This document shows positions 7,593 through 14,909 of a stretch of 56,251 bases of DNA, in pieces. The notes beneath the pieces were generated by a model. It worked only from the letters and a program-made list of their open reading frames with translations, was not told where the DNA came from and ran no database searches. Source of the stretch: an uncultured Oscillospiraceae bacterium (GTDB lineage Bacteria > Bacillota > Clostridia > Oscillospirales > Oscillospiraceae); contig CAKTJC010000018.1 of the NCBI GenBank assembly GCA_934567355.1, positions 1 to 56,251 of the forward strand, written 5' to 3'. Positions within the stretch are counted from its first letter, which is position 1; the number at the start of each line of letters is the position of its first letter. The translations under genes were made by a program, and so were the position numbers.

Positions 7593-9404
7593 TTAATCCG
7601 CAGGGCTTACCATCCAGAATGTCGGCCGCCTTCCGAGGGAGGTTGTGCCGATGGGATAGGGATTGAACATCCGGGTCTGTCCCTTTGTCCCATACCGCCC
7701 CTCTGTATCCCGATACAGCATATTGGAGGACGATCCTCCCGTCATGGCGCAGGCGTTTACGGCCTCATATTCCGTCATAATATCAATCAGATCCGCATAG
7801 GTCGCACCTAAGGATTCCGCCGTTCTTCCCTCCACGCAGACAAATATGACCGTACCGTCAGAGCGCTGCCCGATGGCTGTTCTTTGATTGTAGCCGGAAG
7901 TTCCATCATACACAGCCGTGACCGGCTTCCCGTTGATGATCAGGACGGGGCCGGCTGCACAACCGTCCCGGATTTCGAGATCCGCTGCCTCCTCCGCCGT
8001 CATTGAGCTGCCCACGATCAGGATATTGTCCTTATTAAAGCCCGCAAACCCATCTCCCAGGGACATATCATGCAAATCATCCCACACAATCGCGCTTTTT
8101 GAGAGCACCAGTCCACAGGGAACGCTTCCAACTGCCAAGCTGCTTGACCCATCATCAAAGTAACTCCCCGCATTGACAGCCGCAATCGCATTTTCCTGCT
8201 CCATCGCATCATCCATAGGAATTCCAGGGGTTTCTTTGGAAAGTTGATGGGAAGCCGCTGCCAGATAGACCGCCGAAGGGTCACGAACCAGCATCACATG
8301 GGCGGTAAAAGTCTTTCCTGTGTATGTGTCGATTCGGACACCGTCGCGGAATCCTGCCCACTCATCGCTTCGCACGTCTTTCTCTGAATTTGTCATCGGA
8401 ACCGTGGCAGGTTGGGTCTGCACCAAAGGGGCAGTTGTCTCCGCCGTATCCTGTGTCGGGGCGGATTCCTGCAAATCAGGAGCAGCCGTCTTTGCAGGGA
8501 CTGTCAGGAAGCCGACTGCCATAACGGCAATTACGACAGCACAAACCAAAATGACCCAAAATCGAGGTCTTTTGTAACGCAGGACATTCCGAATTCTTTG
8601 TGTCACAGCCGTCTCCCCAAAGGCCACCGGGCAGGCCAGCACCAGGCGTTTCCCCGTGCTGCACTCCAAAAGCGCTCTTGAATATGCTTTTTTATCCGTG
8701 ATGCCGTAATGGTGGATGACCCGCTCATCACAGGCAAATTCAATGTCCCTGCAAAGCAGCGCATAGGAAACCCACACAAGCGGGTCAAACCAATAAACAG
8801 CCAGAAGCACAAAGGCCAGCGGTTTCCACCAATGATCCTTCCAGCGCAGGTGGCATTGCTCATGAGCGATCACACATTCCCTGGTTGCCCCGGACAGGCC
8901 GGAGGGCAAGTAGATCCTGGGACGGATCAGACCGAGAATAAAGGGCGTCGTAACCGCGTCACAAATCCAGATATTTCCTGTCTCCCGAGCGGCCTCCCGC
9001 ACAAGATGCCTCATTCTCAGATAGCTGAATGCGAAATAGCAAAGCATCGCTGCCATCCCGCCGCACCATATCAGCGGAAGCACAGGCATATGCTGCCCGT
9101 TGCGAACGTACACCGCATTCGTTTCATCCTGACCGGGTTCCGGGGTCATGACAGAGGAGATCACCTCCGGGTGAATCAGATTTGTGTCAACAGCCTCCTG
9201 AATAACGGATGTGGTTTGGGGAATCATGCTGACCGGACTTTCGATAGAAAACGGCACGATCAGCCGCAGAGCGACAATCAGCCAGAGAATACAGGTGACT
9301 CGCCTGGGCGCTTTCTTCAAAAGCAGCCGAAGGACGACCACCGCGAGAATCAGCCAATTCGCTACCAGACTAATACCAACGAGCTTCGAAAAAACAGCCT
9401 CCAT
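7593..9404 (-). CDS. BlaR1-like M56 metallopeptidase fused to a phosphodiester-glycosidase (NAGPA)-like extracellular domain
   Basis: About 603 aa. The first ~300 residues are an M56 (BlaR1/MecR1) membrane protease: N-terminal membrane helices, zinc motif HEQCH near residue 182 and the third-ligand region EFACDERVI near 224. A further helix (FWVILVCAVVIAVMAVGFL, ~284-302) and a Thr/Pro-rich linker lead to a C-terminal domain from ~355. That domain resembles phosphodiester glycosidases (AAVNAGSYFD, GPVLIINGK, RTAIGQRSDGTVIFVCVEGR, NACAMTGGSSSNM), not the penicillin-binding sensor of BlaR1. The usual Asp of the family's DGG motif is Thr here, hinting at sensing more than catalysis. The start at 9404 has GGAGG seven bases upstream, and an alternative ATG at 9410 would overlap blaI. 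It is inferred to be the antirepressor for the preceding repressor. Confidence 0.85.
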   Translation of the reverse strand: MEAVFSKLVGISLVANWLILAVVVLRLLLKKAPRRVTCILWLIVALRLIVPFSIESPVSMIPQTTSVIQEAVDTNLIHPEVISSVMTPEPGQDETNAVYVRNGQHMPVLPLIWCGGMAAMLCYFAFSYLRMRHLVREAARETGNIWICDAVTTPFILGLIRPRIYLPSGLSGATRECVIAHEQCHLRWKDHWWKPLAFVLLAVYWFDPLVWVSYALLCRDIEFACDERVIHHYGITDKKAYSRALLECSTGKRLVLACPVAFGETAVTQRIRNVLRYKRPRFWVILVCAVVIAVMAVGFLTVPAKTAAPDLQESAPTQDTAETTAPLVQTQPATVPMTNSEKDVRSDEWAGFRDGVRIDTYTGKTFTAHVMLVRDPSAVYLAAASHQLSKETPGIPMDDAMEQENAIAAVNAGSYFDDGSSSLAVGSVPCGLVLSKSAIVWDDLHDMSLGDGFAGFNKDNILIVGSSMTAEEAADLEIRDGCAAGPVLIINGKPVTAVYDGTSGYNQRTAIGQRSDGTVIFVCVEGRTAESLGATYADLIDIMTEYEAVNACAMTGGSSSNMLYRDTEGRYGTKGQTRMFNPYPIGTTSLGRRPTFWMVSPAD

Positions 9405-9406
9405 GT

Positions 9407-9769
9407 TCATTCCTCCTCTGCCTGGTCGATCAGCTGCCTGATGAGTTCCCGTTCTCTATCCGACAGAGTACGGTTCTTGGTAAAGGCTGCCAGGAATGCA
9501 GGAAAAGAACCGTGAAAAGCGGTATCCACAAACTGCTCGCTCTGCATGGAATAGAACTGTTCTCTGGAAACAAGGGATGTTACCATTCCATTGTCATTTT
9601 GAAACAATCCCTTGTCGCAGAGTCGGCGCAGTACGGTATGCACCGTTGTCCGCTTCCATTGCAGTTCCTCCCCTGCCAGTTTCACAAGCATAGACGACGA
9701 AACCGGCTCATTCTTCCAGATCATATCCGCGAATCTGGATTCTACAACACCTAATTGAATTTCTGCCAT
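9407..9769 (-). CDS. blaI: BlaI/MecI/CopY family transcriptional repressor
   Basis: 120 aa, the family's usual length. The N-terminal winged helix is clear: LGVVESRFADMIWKNEPVSS then WKRTTVHTVLRRLCDKGL, the BlaI/MecI DNA-recognition segment. The C-terminal helical dimerisation region ends in LSDRERELIRQLIDQAEEE. The ATG at 9769 has GGAGG upstream; a TTG at 9841 in the same frame falls in the -35 box and is rejected. Two palindromes at 9787-9803 and 9814-9830 match BlaI-type operators, so autoregulation is expected. The M56 protease gene follows within 2 bases. In BlaR1/MecR1 systems ligand binding activates the protease, which leads to repressor cleavage; the ligand here is unknown. Confidence 0.92.
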   Translation of the reverse strand: MAEIQLGVVESRFADMIWKNEPVSSSMLVKLAGEELQWKRTTVHTVLRRLCDKGLFQNDNGMVTSLVSREQFYSMQSEQFVDTAFHGSFPAFLAAFTKNRTLSDRERELIRQLIDQAEEE

Positions 9770-9786
9770 TGTAAAGCCTCCTTCAA

Positions 9787-9803
9787 GACTACTTTCTGTA
9801 GTC
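9787..9803. promoter_or_regulatory. BlaI-type operator 2
   Basis: GACTACTTTCTGTAGTC, an inverted repeat with GACTAC and GTAGTC arms. It lies between the promoter and the repressor start codon, 18 bp from the ATG. Confidence 0.8.
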
Positions 9804-9813
9804 TCTATGAATA

Positions 9814-9830
9814 GACTACACCATGTAGTC
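9814..9830. promoter_or_regulatory. BlaI-type operator 1
   Basis: GACTACACCATGTAGTC, a perfect palindrome of GACTACA/TGTAGTC arms matching the TACA-TGTA core of BlaI/MecI operators. Its centre is 27 bp from operator 2. It overlaps the promoter spacer, whose -35 TTGACT is at 9836-9841 on the minus strand. Confidence 0.85.
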
Positions 9831-9841
9831 CCAAAAGTCAA

Positions 9842-10015
9842 GTCTTTTTTTACAATTTTTTGCTGTTGCCGCTGTCCCCCAAGAAGCAGCTTTGCGTGCT
9901 CAAAGGGAAGTGCACAAACTGGTAACTATCAAAAAAGCGGCAGGAACCACGAACGAATCGCGCTTCCTACCGCTAAAATATCAAATCAGTTTCCAAAGCA
10001 AGCCCATTCCCATAG
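9842..10015. other. Intergenic region between blaI promoter and tRNA-Gly terminator
   Basis: No gene supported. It contains T/A-rich stretches and an imperfect inverted repeat (GCGGCAGGAA ... TTCCTACCGC, about 9939-9974) with no T-run. Confidence 0.4.
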
Positions 10016-10045
10016 AAAAAGCGCCTGCACGAAGCAGGCGCTTTT
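10016..10045 (-). terminator. Terminator of tRNA-Gly copy 1
   Basis: Minus-strand hairpin of 8 GC-rich pairs (GCGCCTGC / GCAGGCGC) flanked by A and T runs, immediately after the tRNA 3' end. Confidence 0.85.
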
Positions 10046-10121
10046 TGGAGCGGGTGACGAGGCTCGAACTCGCTACCTCCACCTTGGCAAGGTGGCGCTC
10101 TACCGGATGAGCTACACCCGC
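10046..10121 (-). tRNA. tRNA-Gly (anticodon GCC), copy 1
   Basis: Cloverleaf on the minus strand with acceptor GCGGGTG/CACCCGC, anticodon loop TTGCCAA and encoded CCA. It differs from the copy at 11589-11664 by one base in the D loop (CATCCGG versus CATCTGG). Confidence 0.95.
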
Positions 10122-10135
10122 ACGGGACGTGAGTT

Positions 10136-10163
10136 ATTATAGCATGGTTATATGATTTGTCAA
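10136..10163 (-). promoter_or_regulatory. Promoter of tRNA-Gly copy 1
   Basis: Minus-strand TTGACA (10158-10163), 16-bp spacer and TATAAT (10136-10141). The boxes and spacing match the promoter of copy 2. Confidence 0.8.
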
Positions 10164-10188
10164 GCCCCGATTTTACTTTTTTCGCTTT

Positions 10189-11469
10189 TTATACGCCGAA
10201 TACCAGCCAGATCAGAATATACGCCGGGATCACGGCGGCCAGCGTGAAAGGGATGCCGATGCGGAAGAAATCCCGGTTGGTGACCGTGCAGCCTTCTTTG
10301 CGCAGGATGCCGATTCCCGCAATGTTGGCGGATGCGCCGATGGGCGTGCAGTTGCCGCCCAGGGTTGCGCCGGACAGCAGACCGAAATACAGCGCCGTGG
10401 AATCCACGCCCATTTCGGCGGCAATTCCCGCAATCACAGGAATCATGGTAGCCACATAGGGAATGTTGTCAATAAAGGCGGAAATCAGCACGGACGCCCA
10501 GACAATGATGGTATACATAAGGAAGAGATTGCCGCCGCCCCAACTAACCATCAGGTGCGCAAGGGCATCGATCACGCCTTCGTGGGTGATGCCGCCGATC
10601 ATCAGGAAGAGGCCGACCAGGAGACCCAGGGTCTCAAAATCAATGGCACGCAGCGGAGAGATCAGCGCCTGGAGCGTCTTCTGCCGCGCAACGTTATAGA
10701 TCAGCCCCACCGCAAGGAGGGCACAGCAGATGATGCCGTTGGTCTCCGCGGGAAGGTTCCAGCTTTCGGGAGCAAAGGAGGCGCAGATCAGCAGCCCCAC
10801 CATTCCGACCAGGAGTACCGTGGGAACGTAATCCGTGACCGGGGTTTTCTGCGTAAAGCCCTGGACGGCTCCCTTTTCTTTGCGGAACAGGAACCAGATG
10901 ATCGCAGCGGACAGCAGCGCGCCCAGCTCCACGAAGAAGAACATGGAGGGCTTGCCGTGATACCAGAAGAAATCCACGAAGCTCATATTCAGCGCGGAAC
11001 CCAGCATGATGGCCGTGGTATCCCCCACCAGGGTTGCCGCGCCCTGCAGATTGGAGGAAACGGCGATGCAGATGATAAAGGGAACGGGATTGGTCTTCAG
11101 CTTTCTGCAGACCGCAATCGCCACCGGGGCAACCATCAGAACCGTCGCCACATTGTCAACGAAGGCGGAAATCACACCGGCAAACAGGCTCAGGCTGACT
11201 GCCGCCCACTGGATGTTGGGCACCCGATCCATCAGCATATCCGCCATGCGTTCCGGCATCCGGCTTTCAATAAACAGCTGCACCAGACCCATGGTGCCTC
11301 CGATCATCAGCAGAACATTGAAATCCAGCGTGCCAACCACATCGGAAAGGGGGAGCATCCCCAGCACGATGAACAGCACGCCGGACGTAAGGGCAATATA
11401 TGGCCGCGCCTTGGAAAACAGGAGCATCAGGACATACGTAAGCACGAACAGAATGATTGCAGGAAGCAT
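10189..11469 (-). CDS. SLC13/ArsB/NhaD-type ion transporter
   Basis: About 426 aa of mostly hydrophobic sequence with 10-12 predicted helices. Two inverted-repeat halves are visible, each with a conserved loop: SAFVDNVATVLMVAPV in the first and SAFIDNIPYVATMIPV in the second, plus SSNLQGAATLVGD and GATLGGNCTPIGASANI. This is typical of the ion transporter superfamily containing ArsB, NhaD and citrate/dicarboxylate carriers. The substrate is not assigned. The ATG at 11469 has AAGGA upstream; in-frame codons further upstream read through a tRNA gene and terminator and are rejected. The gene lies between two tRNA-Gly genes. I see no convincing own promoter. Confidence 0.88.
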   Translation of the reverse strand: MLPAIILFVLTYVLMLLFSKARPYIALTSGVLFIVLGMLPLSDVVGTLDFNVLLMIGGTMGLVQLFIESRMPERMADMLMDRVPNIQWAAVSLSLFAGVISAFVDNVATVLMVAPVAIAVCRKLKTNPVPFIICIAVSSNLQGAATLVGDTTAIMLGSALNMSFVDFFWYHGKPSMFFFVELGALLSAAIIWFLFRKEKGAVQGFTQKTPVTDYVPTVLLVGMVGLLICASFAPESWNLPAETNGIICCALLAVGLIYNVARQKTLQALISPLRAIDFETLGLLVGLFLMIGGITHEGVIDALAHLMVSWGGGNLFLMYTIIVWASVLISAFIDNIPYVATMIPVIAGIAAEMGVDSTALYFGLLSGATLGGNCTPIGASANIAGIGILRKEGCTVTNRDFFRIGIPFTLAAVIPAYILIWLVFGV

Positions 11470-11558
11470 AGACATTTCCTTTCCATGGAGGGTGCCGGGA
11501 AAGCAGGCTGCCCGCCCCTTCCCGTTTTGCGGTTTTGTCATACGGTATATGTGTACGC

Positions 11559-11588
11559 AAAAAGCCGGCCGGATAATCGGTCGGCTTT
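11559..11588 (-). terminator. Terminator of tRNA-Gly copy 2
   Basis: Minus-strand GC stem (GCCGACCG paired with CGGCCGGC, one wobble) with loop ATTATC and a T-run, directly after the tRNA. Confidence 0.8.
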
Positions 11589-11664
11589 TGGAGCGGGTGA
11601 CGAGGCTCGAACTCGCTACCTCCACCTTGGCAAGGTGGCGCTCTACCAGATGAGCTACACCCGC
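11589..11664 (-). tRNA. tRNA-Gly (anticodon GCC), copy 2
   Basis: Complete cloverleaf on the minus strand with encoded CCA; 75 of 76 bases match copy 1 at 10046-10121. A strong promoter lies directly upstream. Confidence 0.95.
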
Positions 11665-11677
11665 ATGAACGAGGATT

Positions 11678-11705
11678 ATTATAGCGGATCGGACGGATTT
11701 GTCAA
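11678..11705 (-). promoter_or_regulatory. Promoter of tRNA-Gly copy 2
   Basis: Minus-strand TTGACA (11700-11705), 16-bp spacer, TATAAT (11678-11683). Confidence 0.85.
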
Positions 11706-11754
11706 GTTGTTTTTCCATCTTTTTCCGCTGTGATGATCCCCGCAGCGATAGCGG

Positions 11755-12618
11755 TCAAAGGGCGTCCTTGGAATAGTGGGAGAACCCGTCGCCCAGAACC
11801 TGGTGCGCCTCCTGAACAATTACGAAAGCAGTCTCGTCGCACTCCATGACCAGCTCCTTTAGTTCTGCCAGCTGCCCTTTTTTCACGACGGTCAGCACCA
11901 CCTTTTTATCCTGGCGGGAGTAATAGCCCTGCCCATCCAGGAAGGTCACGCCGCGATCCAGCTTATCGGCCACATCCTTGGCAATCGCCTCTGCCTGGTC
12001 GGAAATGATGATAGCGACCTTGGAATAGTCGAACCGGTACACCACAAGATCCATCACCTGGCCGGTGATGAATACGGCAATGCCGCTGTACAGCGCGCGG
12101 CTGATGTCGCGGAACACAATGCCCGTGAGGATGACCACGAACGTATCAAACGCAATGGAAATCATCCCAATGGGCACGTTGCGGTAGTGCAGCTTCAGCA
12201 GGCGCACCAAGATGTCCGATCCGCCGGTGGAGGTGCCTGCCGCAAAAACGACGCCGATGCCCAGGCCGCAGAGCAGTCCGCCGTAAATTCCGCTGACCAG
12301 CGCATCCTGGAACCCGATGGAAAAGTTTGCAAACAGGTCGATCAGCACACCGCTGACCAGCATGCCGATCAGTGATCCGGCAAAAAAGCGCTTGCCCACC
12401 CGAATGCCGCCGATCAGGAACAGCGGCAGATTCAAAATCACGGACAGCAGACCCACATTCTGAATTCCGATGATATGCGCCACCGCCTGCGCCAAGCCGG
12501 AAATGCCGCCGGAATTGATGTTATTCGGCTCCAGAAACAGACTGAAGCCCAGGGCAAAAATCGCGCTGCCAAAGAGTGTTTTTACGACCCAGCCGTAATT
12601 TTTCCATAGTTTTTCCAT
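11755..12618 (-). CDS. YitT family membrane protein
   Basis: 287 aa. Five to six membrane helices occupy the N-terminal ~190 residues, with the family signature FLEPNNINSGGISGLAQ near residue 30 and GTSTGGSDILVRLL near 130. A C-terminal soluble DUF2179 domain follows (SKVAIIISDQAEAIAKDV ... DETAFVIVQEAHQVLGDGF). YitT-type proteins are common in Firmicutes and of uncertain function. The ATG at 12618 is preceded by GAGAAGAGGATAAC; an upstream GTG/ATG-type extension is less likely. It lies 28 bp after the topoisomerase A-type gene and may be the third gene of that operon. Confidence 0.93.
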   Translation of the reverse strand: MEKLWKNYGWVVKTLFGSAIFALGFSLFLEPNNINSGGISGLAQAVAHIIGIQNVGLLSVILNLPLFLIGGIRVGKRFFAGSLIGMLVSGVLIDLFANFSIGFQDALVSGIYGGLLCGLGIGVVFAAGTSTGGSDILVRLLKLHYRNVPIGMISIAFDTFVVILTGIVFRDISRALYSGIAVFITGQVMDLVVYRFDYSKVAIIISDQAEAIAKDVADKLDRGVTFLDGQGYYSRQDKKVVLTVVKKGQLAELKELVMECDETAFVIVQEAHQVLGDGFSHYSKDAL

Positions 12619-12646
12619 GTTATCCTCTTCTCTCCCCTGCTGCAAA

Positions 12647-14893
12647 TCACAGCTCAAGCTTCTGCTGCTTTTCCTGCATATCCTCCGGCTTCAGCAGCGC
12701 GCCGGCAGCGGGAACGGTCTTGGTGCGGTAGCGGCTCGGATTTTCGATACCGCTCTGCTCCAGGGGCAGCACTGCCGTCAGCGCCGCCTTCTTCTTCAGC
12801 GTCAGCACTGCCACGCCCTGGGTATTGCGGGTGGTTTTGGGCAGCAGCTGCGCCGTGGAGAAAATCAGAGCTCTGCCGTCGCTGGCATACAACGCCATCT
12901 GCACATCCTCCTGCAGGGCGTACACGGCCACAAGGGTGCTCTTATCGCTATAGGCGCCGGTGAGCTTCTTGCGGTTGGTTTTGGTCTCATAGGCGCTCAG
13001 GGGCACCTTGGCGACCTTGCCGTTTTCAAAGAAGAACAGCACAAAGCCGCCGTAATCGTCGGTGAGCACGACGCTGCGCACGGACTCTCCCTGCTCCATT
13101 CCCAGCTTCTGGGGCAGATAATCACCCAGGAGGGAGGCCTTGCTGTCCTCGAACTCGCTGAGGCGGGATTTGTAGCACTGGAACTGGTCGGTAAACACCA
13201 GCACATCCGCCCGGTTGGTGCTCTCCTGAGAGAAGAGCAGGCTGTCGCCCTCCTTGAATTTCTGTTCGCCGCTCATGCGCAGGGACTGGGCGGTGATTTT
13301 CTTCAAATATCCGTCCTTGGAAACGAAGACGGTGACGGGATAATCCGGTACGTCCTCCTCTTCCTCCTCCGGCTCCGCTTCCACGGCCTGGTAAATGATC
13401 TCCGTCTTTCTGGGCTGACCGTATTTCTTGGAAACCTCCTGCAGCTCCTGGATAATCACATTTTTCAGCTTCCGGGCGCTGGAGAGAATGTCCTTCATTT
13501 CGGCAATCTCCTGCTCCAACTGGCTGATTGCCTTTGTCTGCTTGAGGATGTATTCCTTATTGATGTTGCGCAGTTTGATCTCCGCCACGAAGTTGGCCTG
13601 AATCTCGTCGATGCCGAAGCCAATCATCAGGTTGGGCACGACCTCCGCTTCCAGCTCGGTCTCCCGGATGATGCGGACGGCTTTATCGATGTCCAGCAGG
13701 ATGCGTTCCAGACCTTTGAGCAAGTGAAGCCGTTCCTCCCGCTTGCCAATCTGGAAGAACAGGCGGCGCTTGACGCAATCCATCCGCCAGGCAGTCCACT
13801 CCTCCAGAATCTCCCCAACACCCATGACCCGGGGCATTCCGGCAATGAGGATGTTGAAATTGCAGGCGAAGCTATCTTGCAGGGGGGTCATGCGGAACAG
13901 CTTTTGCATCAGCTTCTCCGGCTCTACGCCCCGCTTCAGGTCGATGGTCAGCTTCAAGCCGCCCAGGTCGGTTTCATCGCGCATATCGGCAATCTCTTTG
14001 ATTTTGCCCGCCTTGATGAGTTCTGCCACCTTATCCATAATGACTTCCGTGGCAGTGGTGTAGGGAATCTCGGTGATTTCAATGAGATTTCCCTCTTTTT
14101 CATAGTGCCACTTGGCGCGAAGCTTAAAGCTGCCCCGACCGGTGGAATACACCTCCCGGGTAGCGGCCTCGTCAAACAGCAGCTCTGCGCCGGTGGAGAA
14201 ATCCGGGCCGGGCAGGGTTTCCAGAATATCATGGTCAGGATTCTTCATCAGGGCGATGGCAGTATCGCAGACCTCTTTCAAATTGAAGGAGCAGATATTG
14301 CTGGCCATGCCCACGGCGATGCCCTGGTTGGCGGACACCAGCACATTGGGGAAGGTGGTGGGCAGCAAACTCGGCTCCTTCATGGTGGCATCGTAGTTGT
14401 CCACCATGTCCACAGTGTCACTGTCGATGTCCCGGAACAGCTCTGCACAGATGCCGTCCAGCTTTGCTTCGGTATACCGGGAGGCGGCGTAAGCCATGTC
14501 TCTGGAATAGACCTTACCAAAGTTGCCCTTGGAATCCACAAAGGGATGCAGCAGCGTTTCGTTGCCCCGTGCCAGACGCACCATGGTCTCGTAAATGGCA
14601 GAATCGCCATGGGGGTTCAGCCGCATGGTCTGACCCACAATGTTTGCCGACTTGGTTCGTCCGCCGGTGAGCAGCCCCATCTTATACATGGTGTACAGCA
14701 GCTTCCGGTGAGAGGGCTTGAAACCGTCAATCTCCGGGATGGCACGGGACACAATCACGGACATTGCATAGGGCATATAATTAAGTTCCAGCGTTTCCGA
14801 AATGGCTTGCTCGGTGGTGGAGCCAACCAGTCCCATAACGCCATCGGTATTCACTTTTTTCTTTTTTTCGGGTTCCTGTTTTTTCTTTGCCAT
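12647..14893 (-). CDS. Type IIA topoisomerase subunit A (GyrA/ParC-like, divergent)
   Basis: 748 aa, shorter than a standard GyrA. The breakage-reunion domain is clear: MPYAMSVIVSRAIPEIDGFKP at the start, the quinolone-region helix RLNPHGDSAIYETMVRLAR and the catalytic tyrosine in AASRYTEAKL. A coiled coil (about 400-480) and an acidic stretch of glutamates (~505-512) separate it from a C-terminal beta-propeller-like part (SKDGYLKKITAQSL, SDGRALIFSTAQLLPKTTRNTQG). It passes one DNA duplex through another together with the ATPase subunit 16 bp upstream. Whether this pair is the housekeeping topoisomerase IV or an extra paralogue cannot be decided here; its divergence favours the latter. Confidence 0.93.
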   Translation of the reverse strand: MAKKKQEPEKKKKVNTDGVMGLVGSTTEQAISETLELNYMPYAMSVIVSRAIPEIDGFKPSHRKLLYTMYKMGLLTGGRTKSANIVGQTMRLNPHGDSAIYETMVRLARGNETLLHPFVDSKGNFGKVYSRDMAYAASRYTEAKLDGICAELFRDIDSDTVDMVDNYDATMKEPSLLPTTFPNVLVSANQGIAVGMASNICSFNLKEVCDTAIALMKNPDHDILETLPGPDFSTGAELLFDEAATREVYSTGRGSFKLRAKWHYEKEGNLIEITEIPYTTATEVIMDKVAELIKAGKIKEIADMRDETDLGGLKLTIDLKRGVEPEKLMQKLFRMTPLQDSFACNFNILIAGMPRVMGVGEILEEWTAWRMDCVKRRLFFQIGKREERLHLLKGLERILLDIDKAVRIIRETELEAEVVPNLMIGFGIDEIQANFVAEIKLRNINKEYILKQTKAISQLEQEIAEMKDILSSARKLKNVIIQELQEVSKKYGQPRKTEIIYQAVEAEPEEEEEDVPDYPVTVFVSKDGYLKKITAQSLRMSGEQKFKEGDSLLFSQESTNRADVLVFTDQFQCYKSRLSEFEDSKASLLGDYLPQKLGMEQGESVRSVVLTDDYGGFVLFFFENGKVAKVPLSAYETKTNRKKLTGAYSDKSTLVAVYALQEDVQMALYASDGRALIFSTAQLLPKTTRNTQGVAVLTLKKKAALTAVLPLEQSGIENPSRYRTKTVPAAGALLKPEDMQEKQQKLEL

Positions 14894-14909
14894 GTTCTTC
14901 TTCCTCACA

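Noticed and set aside
11470..11718. N-terminal extension of the transporter through tRNA-Gly
   Set aside because: The frame reads a tRNA and its terminator; the start at 11469 follows a ribosome binding site.
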